The position numbers were made by a program, and so were the translations under genes. The notes beneath the pieces are model-generated. The model had not been told where the DNA came from and searched no databases. It saw nothing but the letters and a program-made list of their open reading frames with translations. From NCBI GenBank assembly GCA_024741835.1, contig JAENRP010000151.1:1-64000 (forward strand): a DNA stretch of 64,000 bases, in the 5' to 3' direction. Source of the stretch: Diplocarpon mali (lineage: Eukaryota > Ascomycota > Leotiomycetes > Helotiales > Drepanopezizaceae). Below are positions 11,453 through 22,396 of the stretch, in pieces (positions within the stretch are counted from its first letter, which is position 1; every line of letters begins with the position of its first letter).

Positions 11453-12211
11453 ATGCCGCTGCTCTTCCTCGAGGCCTTCCCGCGTGAGATTCGTGACCAG
11501 ATATACGTTCAAGTCTTAGCATCTCAAACCGGGGAAGTGACCCTATCGCCTTGGACCCTTGACGTTGCACGCTCCCTCTCTCTCCTCCGAAGCTGCAGGC
11601 AGATCCACCGCGAATGCAAAGATCTGATCTGGCACCACAACCGTCTGACTCTGTGGCCCTCTTCTCAGTCCCAGCTCGCCCAGAAATTCAGAGGCCTGCT
11701 AAAGCATAATCATGCGCGGCGTATCCGCCTGCTCAAAGTGACGCTTGAGTTGCTGGATCATGACGAGCTGGATTGGTTCACGAGTTCGGCCAAGGCGCTT
11801 AGGGACTGGTGTCGGCATGGCAGGTTGGAATCGATTACTATTGCTGCTGAGTGGGACAAGCCGAGGGATTTGCAGGAGTTCAAGGAGATTCAAAATCTGA
11901 GGAGGTATGGAGAGACCGTTGATGGGAGGCTGTACAGGGACTCGAGCACTTGGACGCGGATGGTTGTAAACACCGGATGGCCGCGATTTTGCCATTGGGG
12001 GAAGCAGAAATGGCTACGAGAGATGCTGTTGGATCCGAGCGGCGTCAATGAGCTCCTGCTGAAGATCCACAACGCATTCGGTGGGCAGATGTATGTGGAT
12101 GGGCTGCTCTGCTTCAAGGACCATAGACAGATCCTGGAGGGCTATCATTTTGACCCGAGGAATGGGGAGATCAGGATTGTTCCAGGGCCTTTGCCTAGAC
12201 AGGACGTGTGA
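11453..12211 (+). CDS. 2EXR/F-box-like domain protein, tandem copy A
   Basis: Single-exon gene of 252 residues. It opens with FLEAFPREIRDQIYVQVL and then LSLLRSCRQIHRECKDLIW, the two-part pattern of the fungal 2EXR/F-box-like proteins that form large lineage-specific families; their partners and substrates are generally unknown. No signal peptide or membrane segment. The downstream gene (12751-13545) has the same two-part start and similar length, so the pair is probably a diverged tandem duplication. It shares its promoter region with Cdt1 in the opposite direction. Confidence 0.8.
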   Translation: MPLLFLEAFPREIRDQIYVQVLASQTGEVTLSPWTLDVARSLSLLRSCRQIHRECKDLIWHHNRLTLWPSSQSQLAQKFRGLLKHNHARRIRLLKVTLELLDHDELDWFTSSAKALRDWCRHGRLESITIAAEWDKPRDLQEFKEIQNLRRYGETVDGRLYRDSSTWTRMVVNTGWPRFCHWGKQKWLREMLLDPSGVNELLLKIHNAFGGQMYVDGLLCFKDHRQILEGYHFDPRNGEIRIVPGPLPRQDV

Positions 12212-12750
12212 AGATAACCTGATATCGGCCGACTACGATTGAGGAGATTGCTCTCGAATGACGGATAGGTAGGTTTTGGTACTTGCTTAGCCCAGCCATT
12301 CCTTTGTTCTCAAATTCGCAATTCATTTCGCCTATCCTCTTTCTTTTTCATTCTTCACGTAGGCGCTTCTTTTGAATTCTGTTTTGACTTATCATCTGTT
12401 CTGTGTTGGTTTCATCTACATTGTTGTGCCGACAAACGTCCCGGCAAGCGTGGTTCCTGTCTTGTCCTAACCTGCTAGTTTGCCATTGAAACCCTCTCCA
12501 TCTCCTTAGAAAATCACATTTATCTCACCGGACATTTCTGTCCATCTTCCCCTAAATCCTCAGATCAATCTCAGAGTCTAAACTATTGACATTCACGCTT
12601 CGAGTCCCAAATCTTCAATCGATCCTATTTGATCCACTCATCCTTCTATCCTCTGTTACTCTGATCATACTTGGAACTCGGACTTGACCTCTTGCACTTC
12701 TGGTCCCAGATCCTGGACCTACTTTTTTCCAATCTCAGCCAAAGTCAGAA
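12212..12750. other. Spacer between tandem 2EXR-like genes
   Basis: About 540 bases, strongly CT-rich from 12300 to 12700, which reads as promoter and 5' leader of the downstream gene. No other feature seen. Confidence 0.45.
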
Positions 12751-13545
12751 ATGCCTGGCTTCCTGACTATACCCCGAGAGCTCCGCGACCAGATCGGTCA
12801 CGGCTTCTTCACCTCCCCAACAGGCTATCTCTCCTTTCAGCATATCCCTCTATCCTCCCCACAAACACTCAAGCTCTTCGTCACTTCTCCCTTTACTCCC
12901 TCTTCGGACGCCGTGGTTCGGTCTTTCGATTACGACCCACCCTTCGCCCTCCTGCGTACATGCAAACAGCTCTACTTTGAGTGCGCACCACTGCTCTGGT
13001 GCTACAACAACATGCTCGCATGCCCCTGGTCACTCGTAAAGCAGATTTCAACTTTACCCCTTGCTCAGCAGTTTCGAACCGGGCACGTCACTTTAAAGGT
13101 GGATCTCTTAAGCGTCGAGGTCTGGGACGCTGCTACAATCTGCTCGCTCGAGAAGTGGGCTCAAGGAGGCTGCTTGAAGAGCCTGAACATGCACTTGGTG
13201 GACAGCGACGACATGGGATTGCCTGGTATGAAGTGGAGGATTGAGACCTGGAGGACGGCTGTACGAGAGCATCTCCAGATATTCGAGCGGCTTGGTGAGG
13301 ACAGTGCTTTTCGGGGGGTCGAGAAGAATATCCGCCTGGATTCGAAGGCCGAGAAGTGTGTGAAGGGGGCTCTGGAGAAGGTAGGCAGCTTTGAGATGGT
13401 GATCGGGGGTCTCAAGAGTGCTATGGGTTGTGAGATGTGGATCGACGGTGCTTTTTGGGATAAGGAAGCGGTTGGGTGTGATGTTATCTATCAATTTCTT
13501 AGGGGTTCTGTGAAAATTTTGGAGTGGTTGGAAGCGGAGCTGTGA
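12751..13545 (+). CDS. 2EXR/F-box-like domain protein, tandem copy B
   Basis: Single-exon gene of 264 residues. The start MPGFLTIPRELRDQIGHGFF and the later FALLRTCKQLYFECAPLLW repeat the layout of the gene at 11453-12211 (PREIRDQIY, SLLRSCRQIHRECKDLIW). The C-terminal part CEMWIDGAFWDKEAVG resembles GGQMYVDGLLCFKDHRQ of copy A in place and character, supporting tandem duplication followed by strong divergence. Function is unknown; an adaptor role in ubiquitin ligases is possible if the motif acts as an F-box, but that is inference. Confidence 0.78.
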   Translation: MPGFLTIPRELRDQIGHGFFTSPTGYLSFQHIPLSSPQTLKLFVTSPFTPSSDAVVRSFDYDPPFALLRTCKQLYFECAPLLWCYNNMLACPWSLVKQISTLPLAQQFRTGHVTLKVDLLSVEVWDAATICSLEKWAQGGCLKSLNMHLVDSDDMGLPGMKWRIETWRTAVREHLQIFERLGEDSAFRGVEKNIRLDSKAEKCVKGALEKVGSFEMVIGGLKSAMGCEMWIDGAFWDKEAVGCDVIYQFLRGSVKILEWLEAEL

Positions 13546-14302
13546 TGGTTACATTGGCATTTTGGATTTTTCTATGGACCAGGATGGTATATGCTATGCG
13601 ATTTGCATCAGGGGTTACGGTTGCTGGAAAGTTTGTTTGGATCTGTACTCGCGACGCCTGGGATACCCTCTATTGTCACTTCACGGAGTGTATTGAAATC
13701 ATAATATACCATCACCAACGGTTCTCGAGACTGGCATGCATGGAACCCCCCATCAGTGGCTACAGTTCTCTTGAGTGACTGCATCTCAGTTTGAAGACGA
13801 AATCTCTCATCTATAATGACATTTATCCACATTGACTTCATCTCTCTTCTTACCTAGACCACTAAGCGCTACCAAGCTGTCGAGTGGCACTGGCTGATCT
13901 CGGGCTAGCAGTCATTGTGCCTGATATAGATTATACATAGATATATATTTAGTGATGGAGAAGACTACTCCAGGACAGTACAATGTAACTTACTGACAAG
14001 AGTTTCCAGTCTTCATAACACCCGGCTGTGGGAAGGAGAAGTTTTTTCCAAGCTGAAATCTAGATCCCACACTTCTGGCAAGGTTGCAAGCCGGGGATCT
14101 CCGACGATCACGAACACCTAGGTACCTTAGGGACTGTAGCTTCGCCGTCAGCTATAGCCCACTAATCTCATATAAAATCTTGAATCCCTCGCAACTTTCC
14201 CAACCTGACCTTGTCTTCAATCCTCATTCCGATCCAAAAAATTGCGGTCAAGCCTCCTCCTTCTTCGCAGCAGACGCCGCCCACCGCCAGCTCCCACAGT
14301 TG
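13546..14302. other. Intergenic spacer upstream of HIU hydrolase
   Basis: About 760 bases without a gene I can support. The last 200 bases stay open in the frame of the downstream gene from an ATG at 14084, but the composition looks like 5' leader rather than conserved coding sequence. Confidence 0.45.
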
Positions 14303-14985
14303 ATGCTCACCCCAGCCCGACGCATCACCGCTCTCACGTCGCAGCTACAGGCACAAGCTCCAATCGCTACAATGAGTAGTCCAGAGCGACCGCCGATAAC
14401 TTGCCACGTCCTCGATACCATGACCGGTCGTCCTGCGGCGAACTTGGACGTTTCGCTCTTCTGCACCGAGCTCGCATCCGTTGTCTTCGCGGCCAGGACG
14501 AACGCCGATGGTAGGGTGGCGGCGTGGGAGATGCAGCTGGCTGCGGGCGAGAGGGAGGGCGCGTATGCGCGCGAGAACGGGGGGTCTGCGGCGGTGATGA
14601 AGAAGATTATCGAGGAGCAGGGGCTGGTTGAGGAGTTGCAATCCCGTAGGTTGATTGATATTTCTAATAAGTCTTGTATAATTTCCGGCAGGATTAGATA
14701 CTGATTACTTCAGGGCCGCGGGGGACGAGTCTTTGGAAGCTACAATTCAATACCGGCGCTCATTACGGGGTGACGAAGACATTTTTCCCTGTAAGAACCA
14801 GCCTCCCGGGCTCTCCGAAGCCTCTCGAGGACGATTTGTTTTTCTCCTCTCTGTATCTTGATAGCGAAGTTCCGCACTGATGTTCTCAGGTCGTCGAGTT
14901 GTCGTTTTTGGTGAAGCAAGGAGAGCACTTCCACGTGCCTCTGCTTCTTGGCCCGTACAGCTTCACGACTTACCGAGGCAGTTGA
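14303..14985 (+). CDS. 5-hydroxyisourate hydrolase (transthyretin-like), peroxisomal
   Basis: Hydrolyses 5-hydroxyisourate to OHCU in purine (urate) breakdown. Exons 14303-14645, 14714-14790 and 14890-14985 join in frame (GTAGGT/TTCAG, GTAAGA/CTCAG) to give 171 residues. Family landmarks are ITCHVLDTMTGRPAANLDV, LWKLQFNTGAHYG, TFFPVVELSF and the end HFHVPLLLGPYSFTTYRGS with the diagnostic YRGS terminus. Start choice matters: from ATG 14303 the N-terminus has RITALTSQL at residues 7-15, fitting the PTS2 pattern R-(L/I/V)-x5-(H/Q)-L, whereas ATG 14372 (MSSPERPP) would lose it. HIU hydrolases of animals and plants are often peroxisomal through PTS2, so I prefer 14303. Confidence 0.9.
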
Positions 14986-15592
14986 AGAGCTTCTTGGAGA
15001 CAACTTGCTGGGTAAACTGGCTAGATCTACAATGTCCCTCAGAGCGAGCAATAGTTCCGCATCTTTCTCGTCGCAGAAGTCACGTGGCACTACAAAAATT
15101 CTCAGAACGGACCTGCATGCATGTCTTTGCTTGATTTCTTTCCTGACAATCGTCTCCATGTTTACTCAATCGGTTAAGCGAGATCGAGGCAAAGGCCGCA
15201 AGGTGTGAAGGGCCGAAGCCAGAGGATTTATGCCTCGGGAAATGATGAGCCCCGCATTACCAACTTCTCTCGCTTCACTCTATCGCTCAAAAGACATGAA
15301 ACTCCACATCTCAGACAGACTTCCGGCGTACACAGCACTACACCTATGCTTTGATGTCGGTGCTTACCCCCCGCCCCCTTGGACACACCGTGGACCTAGG
15401 CATATCTTGAGAGGTACAAAGGCTCGGCGCACAAGTGCTTGAACATGGGCTTGCAAGTTTTGCTGAAAGGCAAATTCCCATCTTACAGTGTCTCTCGTCA
15501 GTACCGCAAGCGCGGTCTCACCTCCAATAACCCCCCAACCCATGCAGATAAACTCCAGGCTTAATCGTCATAATTTATGCCTCCCTGCAACC
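14986..15592. other. Intergenic spacer
   Basis: About 600 bases between the HIU hydrolase stop and the stop of the small minus-strand gene. A minus-strand open frame at 14740-15159 lies across the HIU hydrolase exons and is treated as a shadow. Nothing else supported. Confidence 0.45.
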
Positions 15593-16093
15593 CTACGGGA
15601 AGCCAAACATCCGTAATAATCCCCTCTTCCTCTGTCCATATTTACTTTCCGTGTCAAAGCTTCCATCCAGGGAAGACGATCCCTGCGAAGACGACGGTTT
15701 AGGCTTATCGCCTCCCTTCGAATCATGGTGGAACTCTTTCAGTCCTTTCTCCCCTTTGGTTCCATCTGCGTAATCGATGTTATCGTACAGCCCGGACTTC
15801 ATAGGGTCTATGTCCGTGAAAGAAGAATTTCGGGAGCGGTACTTTATAGCTAGGAATGAGCGGCGGCTGTATGCCTTATTGGATTCTCCTTCATGGGCTT
15901 CGATTGTGGCGTTAAGGGATGTGTCGGCGTCGGGGTGAGGGAGGGTTGTATTTCTATCTGTCCACGTTGCTTAGCACAATTGTGCAAAAGGTGGTCGAAG
16001 AAGAGAGGGGCTGGTACCTTCAGAAAGTGGCTCGGGGAACCCAGTTCCCTTTCCCGACAGAGTCCTCTCGCCGCGCGGATCTTGGACGTTCAT
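15593..16093 (-). CDS. Small hydrophilic protein of unknown function, two exons
   Basis: Reconstructed from two exons, 16093-16018 and 15957-15593, separated by a 60-base intron (GTACCA donor, GGACAG acceptor, phase 1), giving 146 residues. The protein starts MNVQDPRGERTLSGKGTG, continues across the splice as EPLSEDRNTTLPHPDADT, then a basic stretch KAYSRRSFLAIKYRSRNS, an acidic/Asp-rich part, a Ser-rich region and ends QRKRGLLRMFGFP. There is no signal peptide, membrane segment or known domain that I recognise. The clean frame through both exons and the typical intron length argue for a real gene; an upstream exon cannot be excluded. It lies tail-to-tail with the HIU hydrolase gene. Confidence 0.6.
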
Positions 16094-16875
16094 ATCCGGA
16101 GCAAAGGGAAGGCCTTTGCGTTAGTAATCTTAGTGGATTTGGTTGTCGGAGACAAGTCCTCCCATAACGACTGAGCTGATCAGCCTTCGTTGCAGCATAG
16201 TGCACGACATATTAAGAAAATTTAGGAGATGGGTACAGGTCTGGAGAGTTCGCATGAGGCGAATCTTGAAACATTGTTTATGCTCTGTGTCAGCATGTGC
16301 TTGAAACTTCGGAGGTCTTTTGAAGCGCTGGACTTCCGTGCTTGAAACCTTTGGTTAATGCCGCGCAGTCATCTTATTCCAAATAGCCTCGGCGCTTGGT
16401 GACACACTTGACGCTTCCATATACGCAAGATGTGGGTGCGGAAAAGCAAAATCTAAGACTTACATATATGTTTTAAGTATCCAAAACATTTTCTAGGTGA
16501 AAGCAGAAAGTGAGAAAAGCAATTGGCAAAAAGGATCTGGCAGCAGGAACACGTCAATACTATACGAACTAGTATTCGCAGCTGTCCGGCGGCAGGCGTC
16601 CCTAGTCTTAAGAGCCGAGCTTTGTCGAACGCTAGCTCTTTTCGAATCTACAACACCACCATTTGCAGAGCGCGGGCCGATCCATGGTTGTGGAGCAGGC
16701 ACATTAGGCTTGCTTCTTCCGCGGAGACGTGTTGGGAATCTCTTGCTGGAAAGGGCTTCGTCCGCTGCGTAGCAGCCCGCTCGTAAGTTGAAATCATTCG
16801 GTCGTGCCAAGCATATTCTTTCCAAGCAAAACCGTAAATAACGCAGTCGTTTGAATCTCCTTCGATGGTAAGAAC
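16094..16875. other. Intergenic spacer
   Basis: About 780 bases between two minus-strand genes: promoter of the small gene and 3' region of the zinc-finger gene. Short open frames here overlap each other without any motif. Confidence 0.45.
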
Positions 16876-17936
16876 TCAATCCAATTCCATTGCATCTGTA
16901 CTGTATTCTGCTTCTTCTTTGTCCCCATCTATGCCAACTGTCGTCTCTTGGAGCGACGTAGCATTCGGTGTCCAATCCATGTCATCCACGGGCTGTTCGC
17001 TAATATCCTGAAGCGCAGCCTCCAGATTTGCCCTTGCAGCTTGCGCGTCCACTGCGCTCGTAACATCCCATTCCTTGAGCTCGTGCCACAAGCGATGGAA
17101 CTTATCCTGCCTCGTTCCGTCGGCAAACATGTACATCAAGTCCTGGGCCTGCAACGCCATCCTCCGTATCTCAGCATTATCACACAGATGCCGATGCACC
17201 GCAGCATTTCGAATGCGTACGGCATCTCCTAGTGCAGCTTCCAGTGTGTAATTTGACTTTGGTCTGATGGCTTTAGAGGGAAGGGAGGTTGGGAGGAAGC
17301 ATTTCCAGGTAGAGAGTTCCACAGCTTCGGCACAATCCCAGCTCTTCGCATGTAGCATATCTGGTATCCACCTCGACGCGAACTCAAAACAGCTTTCCTC
17401 CAACATCCGCTCAATCATGACCAGGATGTGGTGTTGGACCTGGTACGGCAAGCTGAGTTCGTAGGATTTATGTATAGAGCTTTGAGAGGGGCTGGGGCTT
17501 AGAACAGGCTGCGAAATTGTCTGCACGGTAAATTAGCCTTGTGCAGCTCCAGGAGTAGGCAAGTTACCCTCGTCCAGACATTTTCATTGCTGGTTGGGTT
17601 CTCTCTCTTGTAAGAGTTGCGGGGCGCCCAGATACTAACTGAGAGCCCATTTGGACCAAATCGATTATCAACCCTAGATATCGCGTCTCGTTGAGTCTGC
17701 GGCAGCTTCGTGTATGCCGCTGTATCTGTAGATATCTCCGGGGCCTGTGCAGGCTGGGGAACCACCAAGCAAGGGCTCAAGACAGATCCAGCCGTGAACG
17801 AGCACTGGAAGCAGCTGGTGCGCCATTTGTAATTCGAGAAGCCGCACAAGGTACAGTTCCAGTCTCCAGCACGCACATTCAGAGAGGGTGCCCCAACGCC
17901 AGCCCATATGCTTTGCCGTAGGCCACTATCGCCCAT
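16876..17936 (-). CDS. RanBP2-type zinc finger protein
   Basis: Exons 17936-17568 and 17520-16876 join in phase 0 across a 47-base intron (GTAACT donor, GTGCAG acceptor) to give 337 residues. Residues near 25-45 form a RanBP2 zinc finger, WNCTLCGFSNYKWRTSCFQC, with C-x2-C-x10-C-x2-C spacing and the conserved Trp and Asn; such fingers bind single-stranded RNA or ubiquitin. The rest has a helical-looking middle (RNAAVHRHLCDNAEIRRMA, LWHELKEWDVTSAVDAQ) and an acidic end (GDKEEAEYSTDAMELD), none of which I can place in a family. Cellular role is therefore unknown; RNA binding is the more common use of a single finger in fungi, stated as inference. Confidence 0.82.
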
Positions 17937-18769
17937 AGTTATGATGACGCGTCAAGTGGCTGAAGTTGCTTGTCTTTCGGAAGACAAGCTCTGTCGCGGG
18001 GTATATTTAGCATTGTGGTTATTGAATGCGTGGCGGTCCTAGAGATTCATTGCGCGAGATGCTGTGGCCTCGAGTGAGGTTGAAGGCAGAATTGGATTGG
18101 ATGGGTTGAATGTTTGGGGCGCAAAATCGTGAGATGCATGGAGTGCCAAGGGTCGCTTAAATGGCCCCCGCCCCCTTTTCAGACCTTAACTTCAATTCTG
18201 TCTCTATAGACTACTCATATTTTGTGTCTTTTGAAGGCTCTCTAATGACTGGCTGCCATCGTAGCACGCGGTGCTGACATTAGTTCCTGATCAACTTCCT
18301 ATCCAAAGCGTGCTGACTTGGTGAGAACACATCTTACAACTATGGCTTATCAAAACAAGCGGCTTCCGTGTGAGTCCCGAGATATGTTGTGCAAATACTC
18401 TTTCATGCACTTATTTTGTTTGCAAGCCAATAAATATATTTGCACTGGTCGATTAAATTCAACGAGCGCCGAGAGAATGCTTCGCTACCCATTTTCCAGC
18501 ATGATGGAGTAGAGGCTACGCACATATCACCGCTGACATGGTGCAAATTTACGTGAGAATCTATGGTAAAAAGAAGTCATATCTTTCAAGATGTGACAAG
18601 TATAGAAGCCACCAGATAGATATTAAAGGCCCAGGATACGCGCAGCAGTGAGCCGGATCATTGCCAGAACATGAGGTGGTTCCAGCTCGTTAAACACGAT
18701 CTGCAGGTCGCCCTCATTCTAGGTAGACTTGATCGAGTGCGACGGAACAAAGAGTCCACAGGTAAATAA
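17937..18769. other. Intergenic spacer
   Basis: About 830 bases holding the promoter of the zinc-finger gene and sequence with no supported feature. A C-rich run near 18165-18178 is noted without assigned function. Confidence 0.45.
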
Positions 18770-19644
18770 TTACAGACTCAGCGCAGCGTTTCTCTCATAC
18801 TCAAGCAAGACAATACCTTTGCGGTAGTTGAACGGATCCCCGGCATCCTCTCCCGTGGTGACCCACGTGGCCGCATACTCATCGTCTGGCTTGATGTTCA
18901 CGTTGTCTTTTGTCTTACTGGGGGCCGCACGAGCAAGAATGGCTGTGGTGAGCAGTTGAATCACCTCCCAGCACGGCATTTTCTCAATCAGCATGCTGAT
19001 CCTGTCCAGCTGCCAGTCGTCCTGGATGGTGTTGCCTGGGCCGCAAAGCCGAACCCGAAAGTAGTGGCCACGGATGCCCTTCCAGTACTGCTTGATTTTG
19101 TGGCAGAGAGCCTTTTCTTTGAGCTTCGGAGCGTGTCCGGATTGACTGGGAAACTCTCAAGCAGCGGGTGTTTTCCTTCTATGTTTGCCCGTCCCATGTC
19201 CCATCAGCTTGCTGAATGCATTGGACATTCTCTTGGAGGTGGATGGTGTTTTCCAGAACGCCTTCGCAAGAATTTCCAACTCTTTCGGCGACAACCGTCG
19301 GTCTTTCGAGGTAGAAAGAGACTGAAGATGATGGGTGAGTGCTCCTATACTAACGATTTTCTGGCTATTGATCTTGATTACGAATGTAATCTCAAGCCTT
19401 GGTGAGTCATTGGCGACGCTGGATTTGCGACTGCTCGTTGCCTTGGTCTTTGATTTAGCTTTACCGCGCGTGGTGACTTTCCTCAGACGCTGCGTATATT
19501 CGAACTCATAAGATGAATTGCTGGAGGACTTCTTGCATTTTGAAAAGGTGGTAGAGGCCGATTTATGGCACCAATCGAGGACTGAATATTGAGGGGTGTC
19601 TCGAGGGCCAGTGGCGATTCTTTATCAGTCAATAGGTCAGCCAT
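18770..19644 (-). pseudogene. Probable broken gene of unknown family
   Basis: One minus-strand frame is open from about 19620 to 18770 apart from a single TGA at 19159-19157. Before the stop it reads basic, protein-like sequence (VTTRGKAKSKTKATSSRK, RRLSPKELEILAKAFWKTPS); after it the same frame continues as KLKEKALCHKIKQYWKGIRG, TIQDDWQLDRISMLIEKMP and ends LEYERNAALSL. The best start codon, at 19644 (MADLLTDKESPLALETPLN), lies in another frame. So at least one frame change and one stop separate the parts, unless introns with weak sites repair them: an 81-base GTCCAA...CCCAG intron would remove the TGA in phase. I do not recognise the family. Either a decaying gene or a mis-modelled spliced one. 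Confidence 0.45.
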
Positions 19645-22064
19645 ACAGATTTGAGGGATGGTTTTGGTGCGAGGTCAAAAATGGTGTGGGGGCTTCGTTG
19701 AGTTTGCAGAGATCCCGGTTTATCTTGCCGATAAGTATGAAAGAGGAGAAACAAACAAGACCGTAAAACTCACGACGGACTGCCTTTCTAGCTATGCCGT
19801 CTACTACTAGGAATCAAGACTGATGGCGTCGCTGAATTATTGCTTAAAAGCTGTGTCATTCGGTGGGGATATCAGTTATAACTTCAAGATTATAGAAATC
19901 GATTTTTCACCTTCGTGGATTCACGAGCGAACTCTCTTTAGACTGAAACTGGACTTAAACAGCAGACATGGTTACTAAGAAACTGTAGCTGAAACCCTCG
20001 CGAAGACCATGGCGTCGATAAGCTGGCGTAGAATAAGTCAAGGCTTCTCATAGTAAAAGTCTTTCATAGGCTATTAAACTGCTAAAATAATGTTATATCT
20101 TGCTTGGCCACCGTTGAGAGCAGAAGTATTATTCCTTCTAGTATGACATTTTTCAATAATTTGAATACGAAGCAGAGAGATACCTGCGTTTTTCAAATAT
20201 CGAATATTACCGACTTCATCCGTCCCCGTTTCCTTCGAGCTCGGCCTAGCCGTACGTCCTCCACCATCGCTCGAACCAAATCAAGCTTGTCCTTGATATC
20301 ATTCCATCCTTGTCCTCGGTCTCTGGAAATTAGAAGGGATGACTCCTCAGGTGAATTTCTTTTGAGATTGGAAATGGAGCAGGGCCTCATATATATCTGC
20401 TTTTGGAGTATTGAACTGGAGTTGGTATCTTGCTACGCTCAGGTTTTGGAACCGCCTGGTTGTAACCCGGTCGTATCCTCTTTTGGAGGAGTAACAACCT
20501 CTCATGGAGTTGCCTCGATGACGAAATGTACTGTCAAAGAACGACTCGCACGGCACTTATTCCTGCAGATGTGGAAACTTAAATGCATCTTTTTTTTATG
20601 GCTTACCGTGCACCCTTTTTTGCATCCGGTATATGAGTCAAGAAATTTATGAAGAATCTTGGTTGTTTGATTTGCCTTCCTCCTCAGCCCTTCAGCATAT
20701 ATTATGAGCAGAAGTTTGAGACTCGGTTGGGTAGTTAGCCGTGGATGGCGAGTGAGGGATAACACATAAATTCAAGTCACTAAGTTGCATGTTCCAAATT
20801 CCCGCGCCGTACACGATTAGTATCTAACTCGTTTCCGAGTGTTTTCAAACTGCCCAAAAAGCACTCATCATCTCTTGCATACATGTTTGTCGGATATGTC
20901 TGTTTATACTTGTTTCGCACAAGGTATTAGGGTGGGAAAATCATCGCTATCTTGATTTCCCCCATTGTTCTTTCTTTGCGTGTTAACTGAGATACTCAAA
21001 ATACCTTACGAATATACTCTTGCCCCGTGCCGAACACTTGACGGTAGAGATGTATGATTGTTCGTGCTTGTGTGCATAGGGGAACATGGCAATATATAGG
21101 ACGTACGTTCTAAGCGAAAGGGGGTTGAGTGTTTTACTGACGAGAAAAGAGTTTTACCCTAAATTGAACAAGAGCGGTAGAGATCAGGAGAGTTTCGAGA
21201 GATTCTCCACCGCAAATTTAGCTTTTGGGGATAGAGAGATCCGTTCCATTAAAATTCTCACCCGCCACAAAACCGCAAGGTTTCCGGTGGCCGAGCTGAT
21301 CAAGCGGATATAATATATCGCACGGATTCAAAGTGGGGTATAGTGGCCAGGTCCACGATTTAGGCCTACCTACTGCAATACCGAGTCGCTTAAGAGCAAG
21401 TAAACAAAAGAAGTAGTGATTTAGAAAATATTAGAGCAGTTCTGACGCTCTACATATTCCTCTGGGTCCTAAGTATGTAGTTTGGTCTTTGTACCTCCTA
21501 ACATTCTGAAACTCCTAAGTAAATTTACCCGCGTCACCGTCTTTTCTAACAAACTCCAGCGTGAGGCACGAGTTTCCTTGGCGCTCATTTACATAGCAAT
21601 ACAAATGAGCTTTTCAGCCCATCTAGAACAGAAAATCTGCACCAGCACCAATTCCAGCTTATGAAGTCTGCAGAGCCGAGATTGTATCATTTCGACTACG
21701 AAATAACCAAACCCTGAGTCAAATAAAGCCAGCACTTTTCAGAAGCTTTAAAACGAATTTTCTTCCTACTACCTCTTCTATAATTACCCTCTACTTTCGA
21801 CCTCTTCTAACGCACTCTGGGATTGTTCAAATATATACCTACGACTAAAGGAAAGGCTTCATAAAGAATATAAAGGAGAGAAAGGCAGGTTATAGTATAT
21901 GAGGAGAAGGAAGGAAAAGGATACGTTATAAAAAAATTATAAATTCGAAAGTAGGGTCACGATTAAAAGCCGCCGCCTACTAATAAGACGCTTAATATAA
22001 ATAGATAAATGGCCGCTATAAACGTAAAGGGTGTATCTTAGAGAAGAGAACCTAAGGCGACTCT
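19645..22064. other. Gene-poor spacer with possible relics
   Basis: 2.4 kb without a supportable intact gene. Minus-strand frames at 20193-20556 have a charged, protein-like look (GWNDIKDKLDLVRAMVEDVR) but are frameshifted relative to one another and lack a start, so at most a gene relic. From about 21700 the sequence becomes AT-rich and its end (22009-22064) resembles 34256-34310, part of an older repeat that received the copia insertion at 22070. Confidence 0.4.
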
Positions 22065-22069
22065 ATATG

Positions 22070-22257
22070 TGTTGCAGGTGAATGCATAACACAGTTGGTC
22101 ACATGACTCAGTGCCAAGGCGCTAAGGCCAAGGGCCCTACTATACATATTCTCTTTCTGTCTCTTTCGGAATACAAGACAACAAGCAACCATCGTTTTGC
22201 ACCCCATGCTTCATCGTGCACTCTTCTAGACTACTATTAGAGCATATCCTAGATATA
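22070..22257 (+). repeat. Left LTR of the 22-kb copia derivative
   Basis: Begins TGTTGCAGG directly after the target-site copy and ends CCTAGATATA directly before the primer site. Its last 86 bases match the right LTR remnant (23473-23558), and its end resembles the sequence before the copia-1 primer site near 40160-40243. Confidence 0.8.
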
Positions 22258-22272
22258 GGTTATGAGCCCTGC
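22258..22272 (+). other. Primer-binding site, half initiator-tRNA-Met type
   Basis: GGTTATGAGCCCTGC is the exact complement of GCAGGGCUCAUAACC in the anticodon arm of fungal initiator tRNA-Met. Drosophila copia is known to prime from a tRNA-iMet fragment cut in the anticodon loop, so this is the equivalent site. Confidence 0.8.
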
Positions 22273-22396
22273 ATACCTATGAAAAGCATTCGATCAATCA
22301 TCGATTCAGAGCCTCCCTTGCGAGTAGCAAGGCTGATTTACATTTCGAGTTTTTTCGAACCTCGACGCACTAAAACGCGTCACTTTAAAACAAACA

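Noticed and set aside
14740..15159. 139-codon minus-strand open frame with a plausible basic protein
   Set aside because: It runs antisense through two exons and an intron of the well-supported HIU hydrolase gene, and has no recognisable motif.
20104..20652. 182-codon plus-strand frame and overlapping minus-strand frames
   Set aside because: No motif on the plus strand; the minus-strand pieces look slightly more protein-like but are frameshifted and lack a start, so no gene is claimed.
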